Part shown: in pieces, positions 45,199-54,500 of the stretch
Position numbering within the stretch: position 1 is the first letter of the stretch
Layout of the letters: every line of letters starts with the position of its first letter
Assembly (NCBI GenBank): GCA_029977605.1
Contig: JAPOKN010000001.1
Span: forward strand, 32,567 to 96,566
DNA: 64,000 bases
Source of the DNA: Methanobacteriota archaeon
GTDB taxonomy: Archaea > Thermoplasmatota > Poseidoniia > MGIII > CG-Epi1
Reading direction: 5' to 3'
Made by a program: the position numbers and the translations under genes
The notes under the pieces: generated by a model
The model's database searches: none
The model's input: only the letters and a program-made list of their open reading frames with translations
What the model was told of the DNA's origin: nothing

Positions 45199-45248
45199 AA
45201 GCCTATTTTAGAGGTTAATCCGGAGCCTGATATATTCTAGTATTACGT

Positions 45249-45326
45249 AGCGGGGTGGGGTAGCTAGGAAATCCCGTCGGGCTCATAACCCGGAGATCGA
45301 TGGTTCAAATCCATCCCCCGCTACCA
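45249..45326 (+). tRNA. Initiator tRNA-Met (CAT anticodon)
   Basis: The acceptor stem pairs AGCGGGG (45249-45255) with CCCCGCT (45316-45322), followed by discriminator A and an encoded CCA. The anticodon loop is CTCATAA and the T arm is GATGG-TTCAAAT-CCATC. The A1:U72 first pair and the three consecutive G:C pairs at the base of the anticodon stem (GGG/CCC) are marks of archaeal initiator tRNA, not elongator Met or tRNA-Ile2. I see no intron. It stands alone between a surface-protein gene and archease. Confidence 0.96.
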
Positions 45327-45354
45327 TTTTATTAACAAACTCTTTTGGAAGGTA

Positions 45355-45768
45355 TTGAGGAAAAACTTTGAACACACAGCAGATATCGGGATTGAGATTG
45401 AATCTCCGACCCTTTCAGAGGCTTTTGAAGAAGTTTCACTTAGTTTTTCAGAAATAATTACGGGCGGTAGTCTACCTGAAGTTTCAATATCCAAAGAAGT
45501 TTCTTTGAAGTCTGATAACTTTGATTCTCTTTTAGTTGATTTTTTGTCTTATTTGGTTGTATTGTTTGATACTGACGATTTTATACCAGGTTCGGCAAAA
45601 TTGGAAATTTCAAAAAAAAATGGTTTCCAATTAGATGGAAAGCTAGCAGGTGAAACCTACAATCAGGATAAACATGGTTATGGTGTTGAAATTAAGGCCA
45701 TATCCTATCATCAATTGTTAGTACAAGAAGGCCCTCCTGCACACCTAAGAGTAATTTTAGACCTTTAG
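45355..45768 (+). CDS. Archease
   Basis: Archease helps the RNA ligase RtcB join tRNA exon halves and can assist tRNA methyltransferases. The 137-residue protein has FEHTADIGIEIES at the N-terminus, GETYNQDKHGYGVEIKAISYH with metal-binding residues, and the C-terminal LRVILDL. The start is TTG at 45355, supported by GGAAGGT a few bases upstream. It follows the initiator tRNA by 28 bases. RtcB is not in the window. Confidence 0.93.
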   Translation: MRKNFEHTADIGIEIESPTLSEAFEEVSLSFSEIITGGSLPEVSISKEVSLKSDNFDSLLVDFLSYLVVLFDTDDFIPGSAKLEISKKNGFQLDGKLAGETYNQDKHGYGVEIKAISYHQLLVQEGPPAHLRVILDL

Positions 45769-45801
45769 TAAAGTCTAAATCTATAGGTTTATTAATTACA
45801 T

Positions 45802-46383
45802 ATGGTTGAACCGGCTAAGGCTTACTTTAATGGTAAAAAAGTTAAGCCAATTTGGAGTGAAGGGAGGTTTAGTTTTGAAGATAAAAATACTAAATTCACC
45901 TTTTCTAAATCGTCCAAAAAGCAGTTATTTTGGGATATGGGTGGAATAATCAAGAATAGACCATCGATTTACACCCTCCCCTCAAATCCAGAAAATGAGA
46001 TTTTTGTGGACTCAGGTCTTATCTGGGGTGAAGATATAATAGATTTGATTTTAGCAGATAGAGGGAAAGTAGTTTTACCTTTGAGAAATTTGCAGGGATT
46101 CAATGAGTTAGATGATGCTTTGAATTTTGCAGATGATATAGCTATTGGAATTGATTGGTCTGATAAAATTGAAGCGTCACACAGTGATTTCAGAATAGAT
46201 ATAGTTGATTTGTTGCACCAGCTAATTAAAAGAAACCAGCTTTCAATCATGGTTTATAGTTTATTAGGAGATTATCCTTACATTCCAGCAGGTACTTCCT
46301 CTAACTTAGAGATTTACTTAGCCTATTTATCTAATAATAGCACACAACCTTCATGGGCTAGTGAGGTTTTCATCTTTGAATAG
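45802..46383 (+). CDS. Uncharacterised protein upstream of tiaS
   Basis: This 193-residue soluble protein is not recognised. It begins VEPAKAYFNGKKVKP and has a middle region with ADDIAIGIDWSD. It lies 33 bases after archease and 6 bases before tiaS, in a probable operon with both, so a role in tRNA handling is possible but unsupported. No membrane segment or signal peptide is seen. Confidence 0.55.
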   Translation: MVEPAKAYFNGKKVKPIWSEGRFSFEDKNTKFTFSKSSKKQLFWDMGGIIKNRPSIYTLPSNPENEIFVDSGLIWGEDIIDLILADRGKVVLPLRNLQGFNELDDALNFADDIAIGIDWSDKIEASHSDFRIDIVDLLHQLIKRNQLSIMVYSLLGDYPYIPAGTSSNLEIYLAYLSNNSTQPSWASEVFIFE

Positions 46384-46389
46384 ATAGTT

Positions 46390-47685
46390 ATGTTGCACAT
46401 AGGAATAGATGATACAGATTCGCTAGACGGAGGTTGTACCACTTGGTTGATTACGGAGATCATATCAGAATTATCAGATTTGGACTTAATAGCACCACCT
46501 AGGCTTGTGAGATTGAATCCAAATGTACCTTGGAAAACAAGAGGCAATGGAGCTCTTGCTCTTGTGTTTGGTGAAGGCATTGGCTCCAAAGAAAAGATAG
46601 GGAGTTTAGAAAATTCTGAAATTAGCATATATCCCAACTATAAAGACAGAAAATTTGATAAAAAAGATATTCTTGAAAGAGTAGTTAATATTGTTAAAGC
46701 CAACTCTAAGGAGGACTCACAACCAGGTATTGTAATATCTGATACTTATTTGCCAGAGGGCCTCTATTGGCAAGGTGTAAGAAGCATAGTTCTTCAGGAA
46801 GATTTAGATCCTATTCTTTCTAATTGTGTAACTTTTGGCATGAGAGGTTCTAGAGGATTAATCGGTGCTGCATGTGCGTTGGCCTGGTCTGGATATCATA
46901 GTAAAGTAGGAGAATTAAATTTTACCTGGGAATTAATTGGGTATAGAGAAAAATCGACATGGGGGACTTTGCGAGATATTTCTTCTGAGTCCGTTTCTAA
47001 AGTTTCCGAACTTAAGGATGTGTTTTCATGTAATGATCAGGGAGGTAAAGTAGCGATGGTTCCTAATTCACCTTGTCCTGTTTTATGGGGTTTTAGGGGT
47101 ACAAATGATAAGGTTCTTCTCGATAATTTCCATAAATTAGGGCCTGAGAAACCTTCTAGATGGTTATTGTATCAAACAAACCAAGCGACTGACGATCATT
47201 TTTGTATTTCAGATATATTAGAGCTCACAGCTTTTACTTCAGTTTGGGTAGATGTTAGCATTTCTTCTAAAGCTGAAATCATAAAAGGAGGTCATCGTTT
47301 TTTCAGAGTAAAAGATTCAGATGGAAATGAAGTAAAATGCGCAGTTTTTGAACCTTCTAAAAACTTAAGAGCAGTTGTGGACAAATTAGAAGTGGGTGAT
47401 GAAATAACAGTTTGTGGAAGTGTCAGCGAAAGTACAGTTAATATTGAAAAATTAAAAATTATAAATTTAGTACCTCGTTACTCTAAGCCTCCAAATCCCA
47501 TTTGTATTTGTGGTAAGCGTACACATTCTTCTGGTAAAAATTCCAAATACAGATGTAAGAGTTGCGGTAAAAAATACGATCGTCCTTCTTTGATTCCTAA
47601 GTCACCTAATTTAGATTTAAATTGGTTTGAACCTCCAGCATCTTCACGAAGACACCTCACAAAGCCTATAGATTTAATGCGGTAA
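46390..47685 (+). CDS. tiaS: tRNA(Ile2) 2-agmatinylcytidine synthetase
   Basis: TiaS adds agmatine to C34 of tRNA-Ile2 so that it reads AUA. The 431-residue protein starts with the kinase-like motif HIGIDDTDSLDGGCTT, has VRLNPNVPWKTRGNGA, an OB-fold near 290-370 and a C-terminal zinc ribbon with CICGKRTH and CKSCGKKY. The gene is archaeal-specific. It follows the uncharacterised gene by 6 bases. Confidence 0.95.
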   Translation: MLHIGIDDTDSLDGGCTTWLITEIISELSDLDLIAPPRLVRLNPNVPWKTRGNGALALVFGEGIGSKEKIGSLENSEISIYPNYKDRKFDKKDILERVVNIVKANSKEDSQPGIVISDTYLPEGLYWQGVRSIVLQEDLDPILSNCVTFGMRGSRGLIGAACALAWSGYHSKVGELNFTWELIGYREKSTWGTLRDISSESVSKVSELKDVFSCNDQGGKVAMVPNSPCPVLWGFRGTNDKVLLDNFHKLGPEKPSRWLLYQTNQATDDHFCISDILELTAFTSVWVDVSISSKAEIIKGGHRFFRVKDSDGNEVKCAVFEPSKNLRAVVDKLEVGDEITVCGSVSESTVNIEKLKIINLVPRYSKPPNPICICGKRTHSSGKNSKYRCKSCGKKYDRPSLIPKSPNLDLNWFEPPASSRRHLTKPIDLMR

Positions 47686-47715
47686 AATGATTAAGACCAC
47701 GATTCATGGACATAT

Positions 47716-48612
47716 GTGTCAGTAATCAGTTTAGGGATTAAAAAAAGTCTTCAGCTTCCTTATTTGGCACTCCTAATTGGGATGTTTGCAATATCTACTT
47801 CAGCTATTTTAATTAGATATAGCGATAGTGAACCGCTAGTAATAGGAGCATATCGCCAAGCATTTGCAACATTGATTTTTTTACCGCTTATTTTGAAGGA
47901 TAGGGCGGCTGAAATTCGTTCTCAATCTTATACCACTATATTTGAAATGATATTTACAGGAGTATTGTTAGGAGCTCATTTTAGTTTTTTTATCACTTCA
48001 GTTAAAGAAACGTCTGTGGCCGCTTCAGTTCTTCTAGCAACTTGTCATGTTGTTTATGTGGCAGTACTAGGTTGGATTTTTTTTGGAGAAAGCCTAAGCA
48101 GGAAAGCGATTATGGGGACTTTAGTTTCTCTTGGTGGTATTTTTATTTTATTTGGAGGAGATATAATTGATAATCCCGGTAATTTTATGGGTAATATTTT
48201 TGCATTTATCTCAGGAATTCTTGCAGGATTATATTATTTAAGTGGTAGGAAATTGCGAAAGATAGTAAGTTTACCAACTTACGCCTTCATCGTTTATTTA
48301 TTTAGTTTTATTTCTATGTTTATTATTGTCCTAATTCAGAATTTAAATTATGTAAATTTACCTATTTATGAAATTCAATTATTTTTGCTAATGGCTTTGA
48401 TTCCTACTTTGTTAGGTCACACTATGCAAAATTGGGCAATAGGTTACTTGCCGGCCTATGTAGTTTCAATATCACTATTGGCTGAGCCAGTTGGTTCAGG
48501 TTTACTTGCTTGGCTATTTTTTCAAGAAGTACCAAGTTTTGGTGTAATCTTAGGTGGTTTAATTGTAATTTCGGGCCTTTACCTAGTAATACTTGCAGAA
48601 GAATCAAATTAA
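47716..48612 (+). CDS. EamA/DMT-family transporter
   Basis: This 298-residue protein has ten hydrophobic helices in the duplicated EamA layout, with family phrases near IRYSDSEPLVIGAYR and SISLLAEPVGSGLLAWLFF. The start is GTG at 47716. The substrate is not predictable. The stop overlaps the stop of the convergent small basic ORF. Confidence 0.88.
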   Translation: MSVISLGIKKSLQLPYLALLIGMFAISTSAILIRYSDSEPLVIGAYRQAFATLIFLPLILKDRAAEIRSQSYTTIFEMIFTGVLLGAHFSFFITSVKETSVAASVLLATCHVVYVAVLGWIFFGESLSRKAIMGTLVSLGGIFILFGGDIIDNPGNFMGNIFAFISGILAGLYYLSGRKLRKIVSLPTYAFIVYLFSFISMFIIVLIQNLNYVNLPIYEIQLFLLMALIPTLLGHTMQNWAIGYLPAYVVSISLLAEPVGSGLLAWLFFQEVPSFGVILGGLIVISGLYLVILAEESN

Positions 48613-48770
48613 CTTTTATTTTCTATAATTTTTTTCCTTTTGTTTCTTTCTCTAAGTTCGCCTAGTATTTTTGCGGCTATCTCTAATTCCTCTCCACCGC
48701 TTGCCTTTGCTAAAGCTTCTTTAGCCTCATTTTTCTTTTTTTTTCTAATTATTTTCCTTATTTTTGGCAT
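48609..48770 (-). CDS. Small basic protein, 53 residues, function unknown
   Basis: This ORF runs from ATG (48770-48768) to TAA (48611-48609). It encodes 53 residues with a Lys/Arg-rich N-terminus (MPKIRKIIRKKKKNEA), an Ala/Leu-rich amphipathic middle that includes GGEELEIAAKILGELRERN and a basic tail. AAAGAAG lies just upstream of the ATG and an AT-rich TATA-like run about 30 bases before. It fills a gap otherwise empty of genes and converges on the EamA gene. Its composition suggests a ribosome- or nucleic-acid-binding protein; the AT-rich context makes chance ORFs possible. Confidence 0.5.
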   Translation of the reverse strand: MPKIRKIIRKKKKNEAKEALAKASGGEELEIAAKILGELRERNKRKKIIENKS

Positions 48771-48820
48771 CTTCTTTTAACTAGAATAAAAGCGTAAATA
48801 AATATGAATCGCTTAATATG

Positions 48821-48830
48821 AAAATATTTT
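48821..48830 (+). promoter_or_regulatory. TATA-like element of the PH-domain membrane protein gene
   Basis: AAAATATTTT is centred 29 bases before the ATG at 48855. It supports this ATG over the in-frame GTG at 48846, because a transcript would start about at the ATG. Confidence 0.4.
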
Positions 48831-48854
48831 AACTACCCTTGACTTGTGCAAGTT

Positions 48855-49733
48855 ATGTCAGGTATTACTTTACTCAGAGGCGAAGAATTAAAAATGCAAC
48901 TTAAGCCTCATATGTTTTCGTTTTTCCATTTATATTTAACATTTTTTCTTTTATTAATTTGGTCATATGTAATTTACGATTTTTTTAATTCAGATAAGTT
49001 TTCAGATTTTCCCTTTTACGATAATATAGAAGCATTATTACAAGATAGTGAAGTTTTGGCAGGTACAATCATTTGGTCATTCGGTCTTTTTTTAGTTGGA
49101 TTTATAGCACGTTATTTTTTCCTTGATTCAGGAGGTCAAGGTATTTTCCGTTTGTATTCAGGAGTTGCACTTTTTGGTATTGTAGTAATGGCTTATCATG
49201 GATATAGTGATATGGCAGACACAATGGGCTTCGGGCGCTGGTTTATTCCTGGATTAACTACAGTGGTAGGTCTTGTTGGTTTGTTCTCAGTAGATTTTTA
49301 CAGGAGATCATTTACTTACTACCTAACAGATAATCGTATTGTGCTCCAGAGTAGCTTCTTAATGAATAGAAGCGAGCGCCAAGTACGTTATAATCACATA
49401 GAAGATATAAAAATGGAACAAGGCATTTTTGGAACTATATTCGGATATGGGACAGTTTTACCTTTAACAGGTTCAGGATTAGGCACAGGTACAGATGAAT
49501 CAATGGTTGTAGGAGGCACAGGAACAGAAGTTAAAGGAATGAGCTTGGGAATAGGTGGTGCGGCACGTAATTCGTCTAGAAGTGTTCGGCATAATCCACA
49601 TGATTGTTTATTTGGAGTATCTTCTCCTTCCAAGGTTAGAGATATGATTACTGAGAATATTCAATCAGACACTGGAGTAGAACACCTTAAGCAGATAAAA
49701 GAATTATTAGGGAAAGAGGAATCTGAAGAATAG
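48855..49733 (+). CDS. Membrane protein with bacterial PH-like domain
   Basis: This 292-residue protein has two pairs of membrane helices (about 20-42, 68-88, 100-118 and 128-148) followed by a PH-like (bPH2/YdbT-type) domain near 155-250, with YYLTDNRIVLQSSFLMNRSER and YNHIEDIKMEQGIFGTIFGYG read in parts. A Gly-rich loop interrupts the domain after the FGYGTV strand. The alternative start at 48846 adds three residues. The function is unknown; the family is membrane-associated. It converges on dCMP deaminase with one base between. Confidence 0.75.
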   Translation: MSGITLLRGEELKMQLKPHMFSFFHLYLTFFLLLIWSYVIYDFFNSDKFSDFPFYDNIEALLQDSEVLAGTIIWSFGLFLVGFIARYFFLDSGGQGIFRLYSGVALFGIVVMAYHGYSDMADTMGFGRWFIPGLTTVVGLVGLFSVDFYRRSFTYYLTDNRIVLQSSFLMNRSERQVRYNHIEDIKMEQGIFGTIFGYGTVLPLTGSGLGTGTDESMVVGGTGTEVKGMSLGIGGAARNSSRSVRHNPHDCLFGVSSPSKVRDMITENIQSDTGVEHLKQIKELLGKEESEE

Positions 49734-49734
49734 T

Positions 49735-50178
49735 TTACTCTTGGCGTACTACCGTTTTTGATTCTTTAAACATATTTAGGGACATATCGAAATCAGTTTC
49801 CCATCTGTCTGGAATTTCTACTTCCTTAGGATATACAATCTCAGACACTCCAGCTTGAATTAGTGATCTAGCACATCTAGTGCAGGGCGGCCAAGTTACA
49901 TACGCTATACAGTTCTTCAGTGATATTCCAGTTCTTGCAGCATGCATAATTGCATTTTCTTCAGCATGGCATATCATTGGATATTTTATCTCACGGTTGT
50001 TTAATCTTTCATCAGTGTCGTCAATACCTCTTGGCAGTCCATTAAATCCAGTACTTCGAATTTCTCTATCAGGACCAACAACCACACATCCGACTTGAGT
50101 TGATGGATCTTTACTCCAAGTAGAGATTTGTTTTGCTAGTTCCAAAAATCTACGGTCCCATTTACTCATACTATGCAT
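49735..50178 (-). CDS. dCMP deaminase
   Basis: dCMP deaminase makes dUMP for thymidylate synthesis. The 147-residue zinc deaminase has CHAEENAIMHAA (catalytic His-x-Glu) and the zinc motif WPPCTRCARSL. The ATG at 50169 (MSKWDRR) is an equally good start. It is the last gene of a minus-strand run with endonuclease III and enoyl-CoA hydratase. The family also includes competence ComE proteins, but nothing here suggests that role. Confidence 0.9.
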   Translation of the reverse strand: MHSMSKWDRRFLELAKQISTWSKDPSTQVGCVVVGPDREIRSTGFNGLPRGIDDTDERLNNREIKYPMICHAEENAIMHAARTGISLKNCIAYVTWPPCTRCARSLIQAGVSEIVYPKEVEIPDRWETDFDMSLNMFKESKTVVRQE

Positions 50179-50206
50179 TCTGCAAAGCTCGCAATATAGC
50201 TATCTA

Positions 50207-50821
50207 CTATGATACAGTTTCACATATTTCACAATTACATTTCTTTTTTCTAGCCTGACAATATTCTCTTCCGTAGAAAATCATTTGTAAATGAAGCTTA
50301 TTCCACAGTTTCTTATCAAATTTTCGTTTGAGATCTTTTTCTGTAGTTTCTACATTTTTTCCCTTTGATAATTTCCATCTGAATGCTAGTCTGTGAATAT
50401 GTGTATCAACAGGAAAAGCAGGTTGCCCAAAAGCTTGTGACATCATTACTGATGCAGTCTTATGCCCTACTCCTGGCAATTCTTCCAATTCTTCGAATGT
50501 ATCAGGCACTTTACCATTGTGTTTTTCAATTAATAGTCGAGAAGTTTTTTTGATATTTTTTGCTTTAGTGGGAGCTAAGCCAATTTCTCTAATGTAATCT
50601 CTTATTTCATTTATTTCTAGTCTATCCATCTTTTCAGGAGTATTCGCTTTAGAAAATAGTTTGGGAGTAATTTCGTTTACTTTTTTATCAGTACTCTGAG
50701 CACTAAGCATTACTGCGACTAAAAATGTAAAATTATTTTCGTGGTCGAGCGGAATTTCAGGATTAGGATAAAGTTCTTCCAACTTGGAAGCAATGTATTC
50801 AACCTTCTGTTTTAATCTCAA
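50207..50821 (-). CDS. nth: Endonuclease III
   Basis: Nth removes oxidised pyrimidines and nicks at abasic sites. The 204-residue protein has the helix-hairpin-helix LPGVGHKTA with catalytic Lys121 and Asp139 in FPVDTHIHR. The C-terminal cysteines are Cys188, 195, 197 and 200, giving CX6CXCX2C, while the canonical [4Fe-4S] loop is CX6CX2CX5C, and the protein ends four residues later. The start overlaps the enoyl-CoA hydratase stop by 4 bases. Confidence 0.93.
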   Translation of the reverse strand: MRLKQKVEYIASKLEELYPNPEIPLDHENNFTFLVAVMLSAQSTDKKVNEITPKLFSKANTPEKMDRLEINEIRDYIREIGLAPTKAKNIKKTSRLLIEKHNGKVPDTFEELEELPGVGHKTASVMMSQAFGQPAFPVDTHIHRLAFRWKLSKGKNVETTEKDLKRKFDKKLWNKLHLQMIFYGREYCQARKKKCNCEICETVS

Positions 50822-51591
50822 TTTCCTTTAAACTCGGGCTTTCTTTTATCAATGAATGCTTTGATTCCTTCTTTGCCGTCATTTGATTTGAAGCATTCAA
50901 CAAATAACTCTTGTTCTTCTTTTAAACCTTTTTTTAGTGATGTATTTGCAGCCAATTTTATGCATTTTTTCGCTCTCTTAATTGCAAAAGGAGATTTTTC
51001 TGCAATTTGATTAGCAAGTTCCATAGTAACTTCTTCTAATTTTTCTTCATCAGTTACCATATTTACCAATCCCCAGTCCTCAGCCTTTTTAGCTGAAATC
51101 ATATTTCCGGTTAAGATTAGTTCCATAGATCTTCCCTCACCAATAAGTCTTGTCAGTCTTTGTGTTCCTCCTGCGCCAGGAATTATTCCAATATTTATTT
51201 CAGGTTGTCCTAATTTAGAATTATTGCTTGCAGTTCTAAGGTCACATGCCATTGCAATTTCTAGCCCTCCTCCAAGACAAAATCCATTAATCATAGCAAT
51301 TACAGGCTTACTTGAATTAGATATTACATCTGTAACTCTCCAGTCGTTTTTCATAGCCTTTCTATCTTTTATTTCCATTTTTGAAAATTCTTTTATGTCT
51401 GCGCCAGCGATAAATGCTTTACCTGGAGATCCTGTTAAGATAGAGATATTTACATCATCATCTAAATCTAATTCTTCAAATGCAATTGCAAGTTCTTTTC
51501 TAGTTTCGGAATTCATACTATTAAGTTCATTTGGTCTATTAACAGTCACAATTCCAATACGATTTCTTTTTTCAACGATAATATTTTTCAT
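50818..51591 (-). CDS. Enoyl-CoA hydratase/isomerase family
   Basis: This 257-residue crotonase-fold enzyme hydrates 2-enoyl-CoA. It shows NRPNELNSMNSE, the oxyanion-hole segments AFIAGADIKEF and GFCLGGGLEIAMACD, and GIIPGAGGTQRL with a catalytic Glu region. The ATG at 51591 is chosen because GGAGTG lies 4 bases upstream and an earlier in-frame start (51624) lies inside the upstream gene. Three genes, 51594 to 50207, are tightly linked. Acyl-CoA dehydrogenase at 35362 is the likely previous step. Confidence 0.93.
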   Translation of the reverse strand: MKNIIVEKRNRIGIVTVNRPNELNSMNSETRKELAIAFEELDLDDDVNISILTGSPGKAFIAGADIKEFSKMEIKDRKAMKNDWRVTDVISNSSKPVIAMINGFCLGGGLEIAMACDLRTASNNSKLGQPEINIGIIPGAGGTQRLTRLIGEGRSMELILTGNMISAKKAEDWGLVNMVTDEEKLEEVTMELANQIAEKSPFAIKRAKKCIKLAANTSLKKGLKEEQELFVECFKSNDGKEGIKAFIDKRKPEFKGN

Positions 51592-51593
51592 TT

Positions 51594-54500
51594 TCACTCC
51601 TTTAATATTCCACATGCAGGACAACTTGTTTCAGTTGGACTAAACATTGCTCCACATGCATTACAAATTAACTCTCCATCCACTTCACTAAATTGTTCTT
51701 CTTTGATATTCTCAGGTAAATCTCCAATTACTTGAACAATCTCTTCAGATGATTTTCTACCTATAAATGCTATAATGGCAGCAGTACCTCCTACAATTCC
51801 AAGTCCAATAAAAATAGTTAACATATTAGATCCATCATCTTCTTCAACAACTATTGTTTCTTTTTCAATAGTTAAATCTAGAAATCCTTTTTCCTGATCA
51901 GATTCAAAATTCATTCTATCTACAGCCACAACGGAATAGTGATATATTTTTCCCATTTCAACATTTGCATCTTTGTAAGACAAATACTGCTCACCGTAAG
52001 GAATTTCAATAATAAGCTCCCCAGTTTCATTTGCAGAAGTAGATCGGTATACTCTATACTCAACTAGATCTTGAGCTTGTGATGACATAAATGAAATTAG
52101 TACATCAGTTGTAGAATTAACTATTGTTTTTCCTTGGGATAGCTGTAGATTCCTTATTTTGGACGGCTTGTCTCGGTCAATTAACGTGTAAGCAATGTCT
52201 TCTCCGTGGTTACCAACTATATCAAACGATAAAACCTTGAATTGGTATTCATATTTATTTTGAACAGGTATTTCTATCGGTAAATTGTCAAGATTGTATA
52301 TTCCATATTCTTGCCATTCAAGATTAGCATTATTTTCACCTTCTTTATTCAATTTATAAAATACTGTAAAGTTTGTAATATCATCTAACGTTTCTAAGTT
52401 AAGTAAAATATTATCTGAATCTGTCAAAGCAGGAATATTGGATATAGTTGTATTTGGCCCTTGTGTATCTATTAGAATTGTATTAGTCAAAGTAAATCCT
52501 CTGTTTCCAGCAATGTCTTCTCCCACTATTTTAAATTGGTAATTCCCATCACTTTCAGCATAAAATGCGTGAGATTTTTGAGTAAAACTTTCTAAGTCTA
52601 GTACCCAAGGTCCATTATTATTTTTATAATAAAAATCGAAACCAACGATTAGTTCATTGTTATCCTCAGCATCCCATGAGAATTCTAGTGCTCTTGTATT
52701 GGTTGCATTATTTTGGATATCTCTGTTTTCAAATGATGAAGAAGCAATTTTTGAAATATCTATAGTTGGAGATTCCAAATCTACAAATGTGGTGTTATCA
52801 ATTTTATCCTCTTTATTTTCAATCTTACCATCATCATCTCCACCTATTGATCTAAATCTGTAATGGTGATTTCCCATTGCACCAGTGAATAGAGTTTTTT
52901 CCTCATCTACACTGAAGTTACCCCATATTTCCCAGTCACTCCATGTTTCTCCATTTGTCCCGTTATCGGTTGAATATTGAATGATGATGTACTCTGTGTC
53001 ATTTCCTGATTCTAAATTATTTTTGTACCACTCTTGTACATACCACTGAATTTCAAATGAGGTAGAGTTGACCAACTCCGGACTTACTGCATATGTTGCA
53101 GGAGCTACGAGGTCTGGAGCGACATATAATTTTGCGTAAATATTAGTTTGTTTTACAAGATTATTAGTTGAGTTTAATGAAGTAATGGTTATGTTTAGCT
53201 CAGCTAAATCAAACTCATTAATATTTTCATTTAAAGAAATGATAAGTTCAATGTCTCCATCGGCGCCATATGGTACTTTGACTTCTTGATTGAAACTTAT
53301 TATGTTAAAATTTTCAGTATCGTTTAAGCTTATTGTTACATTATAGATGTCTTCAACATTTCCCCTATTTAGAATCCAGACAGTGAATTCATATGGTTCT
53401 GTATCATCTATTTCTTTTGTGATGATGGGAGTTAGAATCTCATATTCATAAGTTTCATTAACAGATACAATAAGTTCATCATAAATTTCTTGAAATCCCC
53501 ACAGTTTTGACCTTAGGTTTGCAATTTCTAATTCTTGATCAATCCACTGCCTTCCGTCACTACCACCACCTCCACCCCATCCTTGAGTATTATCTCTGGC
53601 GGCTACAGCAATTAAATTTTGACCGTTATTTAGCCAAGATTTATTGATATTAATATTTTCTTCCCAATAATTTCCATTTCCCCCACAGCCCCAACCGCTG
53701 AAACAGTCACGTATTAGATAATCATTTAGATATACACGAAAATAATCATCATGAGCGATTTTCAATCTTAGTTCACTAAAATCTAAATTCCCGCTGTAAT
53801 TGAACCAATGACGTGCACTAATGTGTGTATAATTTTGGTCGTCAGTTGACCAAATTGTATTTGGCATAATTCCCCTCAATTCATCATTTCCAAAAGGAGC
53901 AGCTCCTGTATCCCATTGGGAATCATTGTAACTCATTTTGTAAAAGTCTTCAGGAAATTCACTGTTATTCCATATTTGATATGAATATTGCGTAGAATTA
54001 CTAACGCCTGAATGAACGATAGTATCTACAGTTTGTGAGTAGTATTGTGAGAATACAAGAGGGTACAATGAGTAATCTCCTGCTTGAGCGTTATCACTTA
54101 CCGTAATATTTATCGTAATTGTTTTTGTTTCATTAGGAGCTAAGCTTGCAACATCAGGACTAAATTTGTATTCCCAATCGTTTGGAATATTAGTTAACCA
54201 AAATGTGAAGTTATCATTTACATCACCTTCATTTGTAATATTGAAATTATAATTGATATTATCTTTAATATCTACAGTTTTTTGTTTAGTATCAAAATCT
54301 AAACTATATGCATAAAATCCAATATGTATGCTTCTAGTCAAAGTTTTATTCGACACTTTTGCAGTTATATTAATTTCACCTAATCTCGTCGGTGTCCAAT
54401 CAAGTATCCATTCATAGGTTTGATTTCTATCTATTGTAACAGTCTGACTTGAAAAGGATATATCATCTATATCTAAACTAATATTCAGATTGGTTTCATT

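Noticed and set aside
45231..45240. AT-rich run as the tRNA-Met TATA box
   Set aside because: It is only 18 bases from the mature tRNA start, which would place the transcript start inside the tRNA.
51592..51624. Longer N-terminus for enoyl-CoA hydratase
   Set aside because: It overlaps the upstream gene, and a Shine-Dalgarno sequence supports the ATG at 51591.
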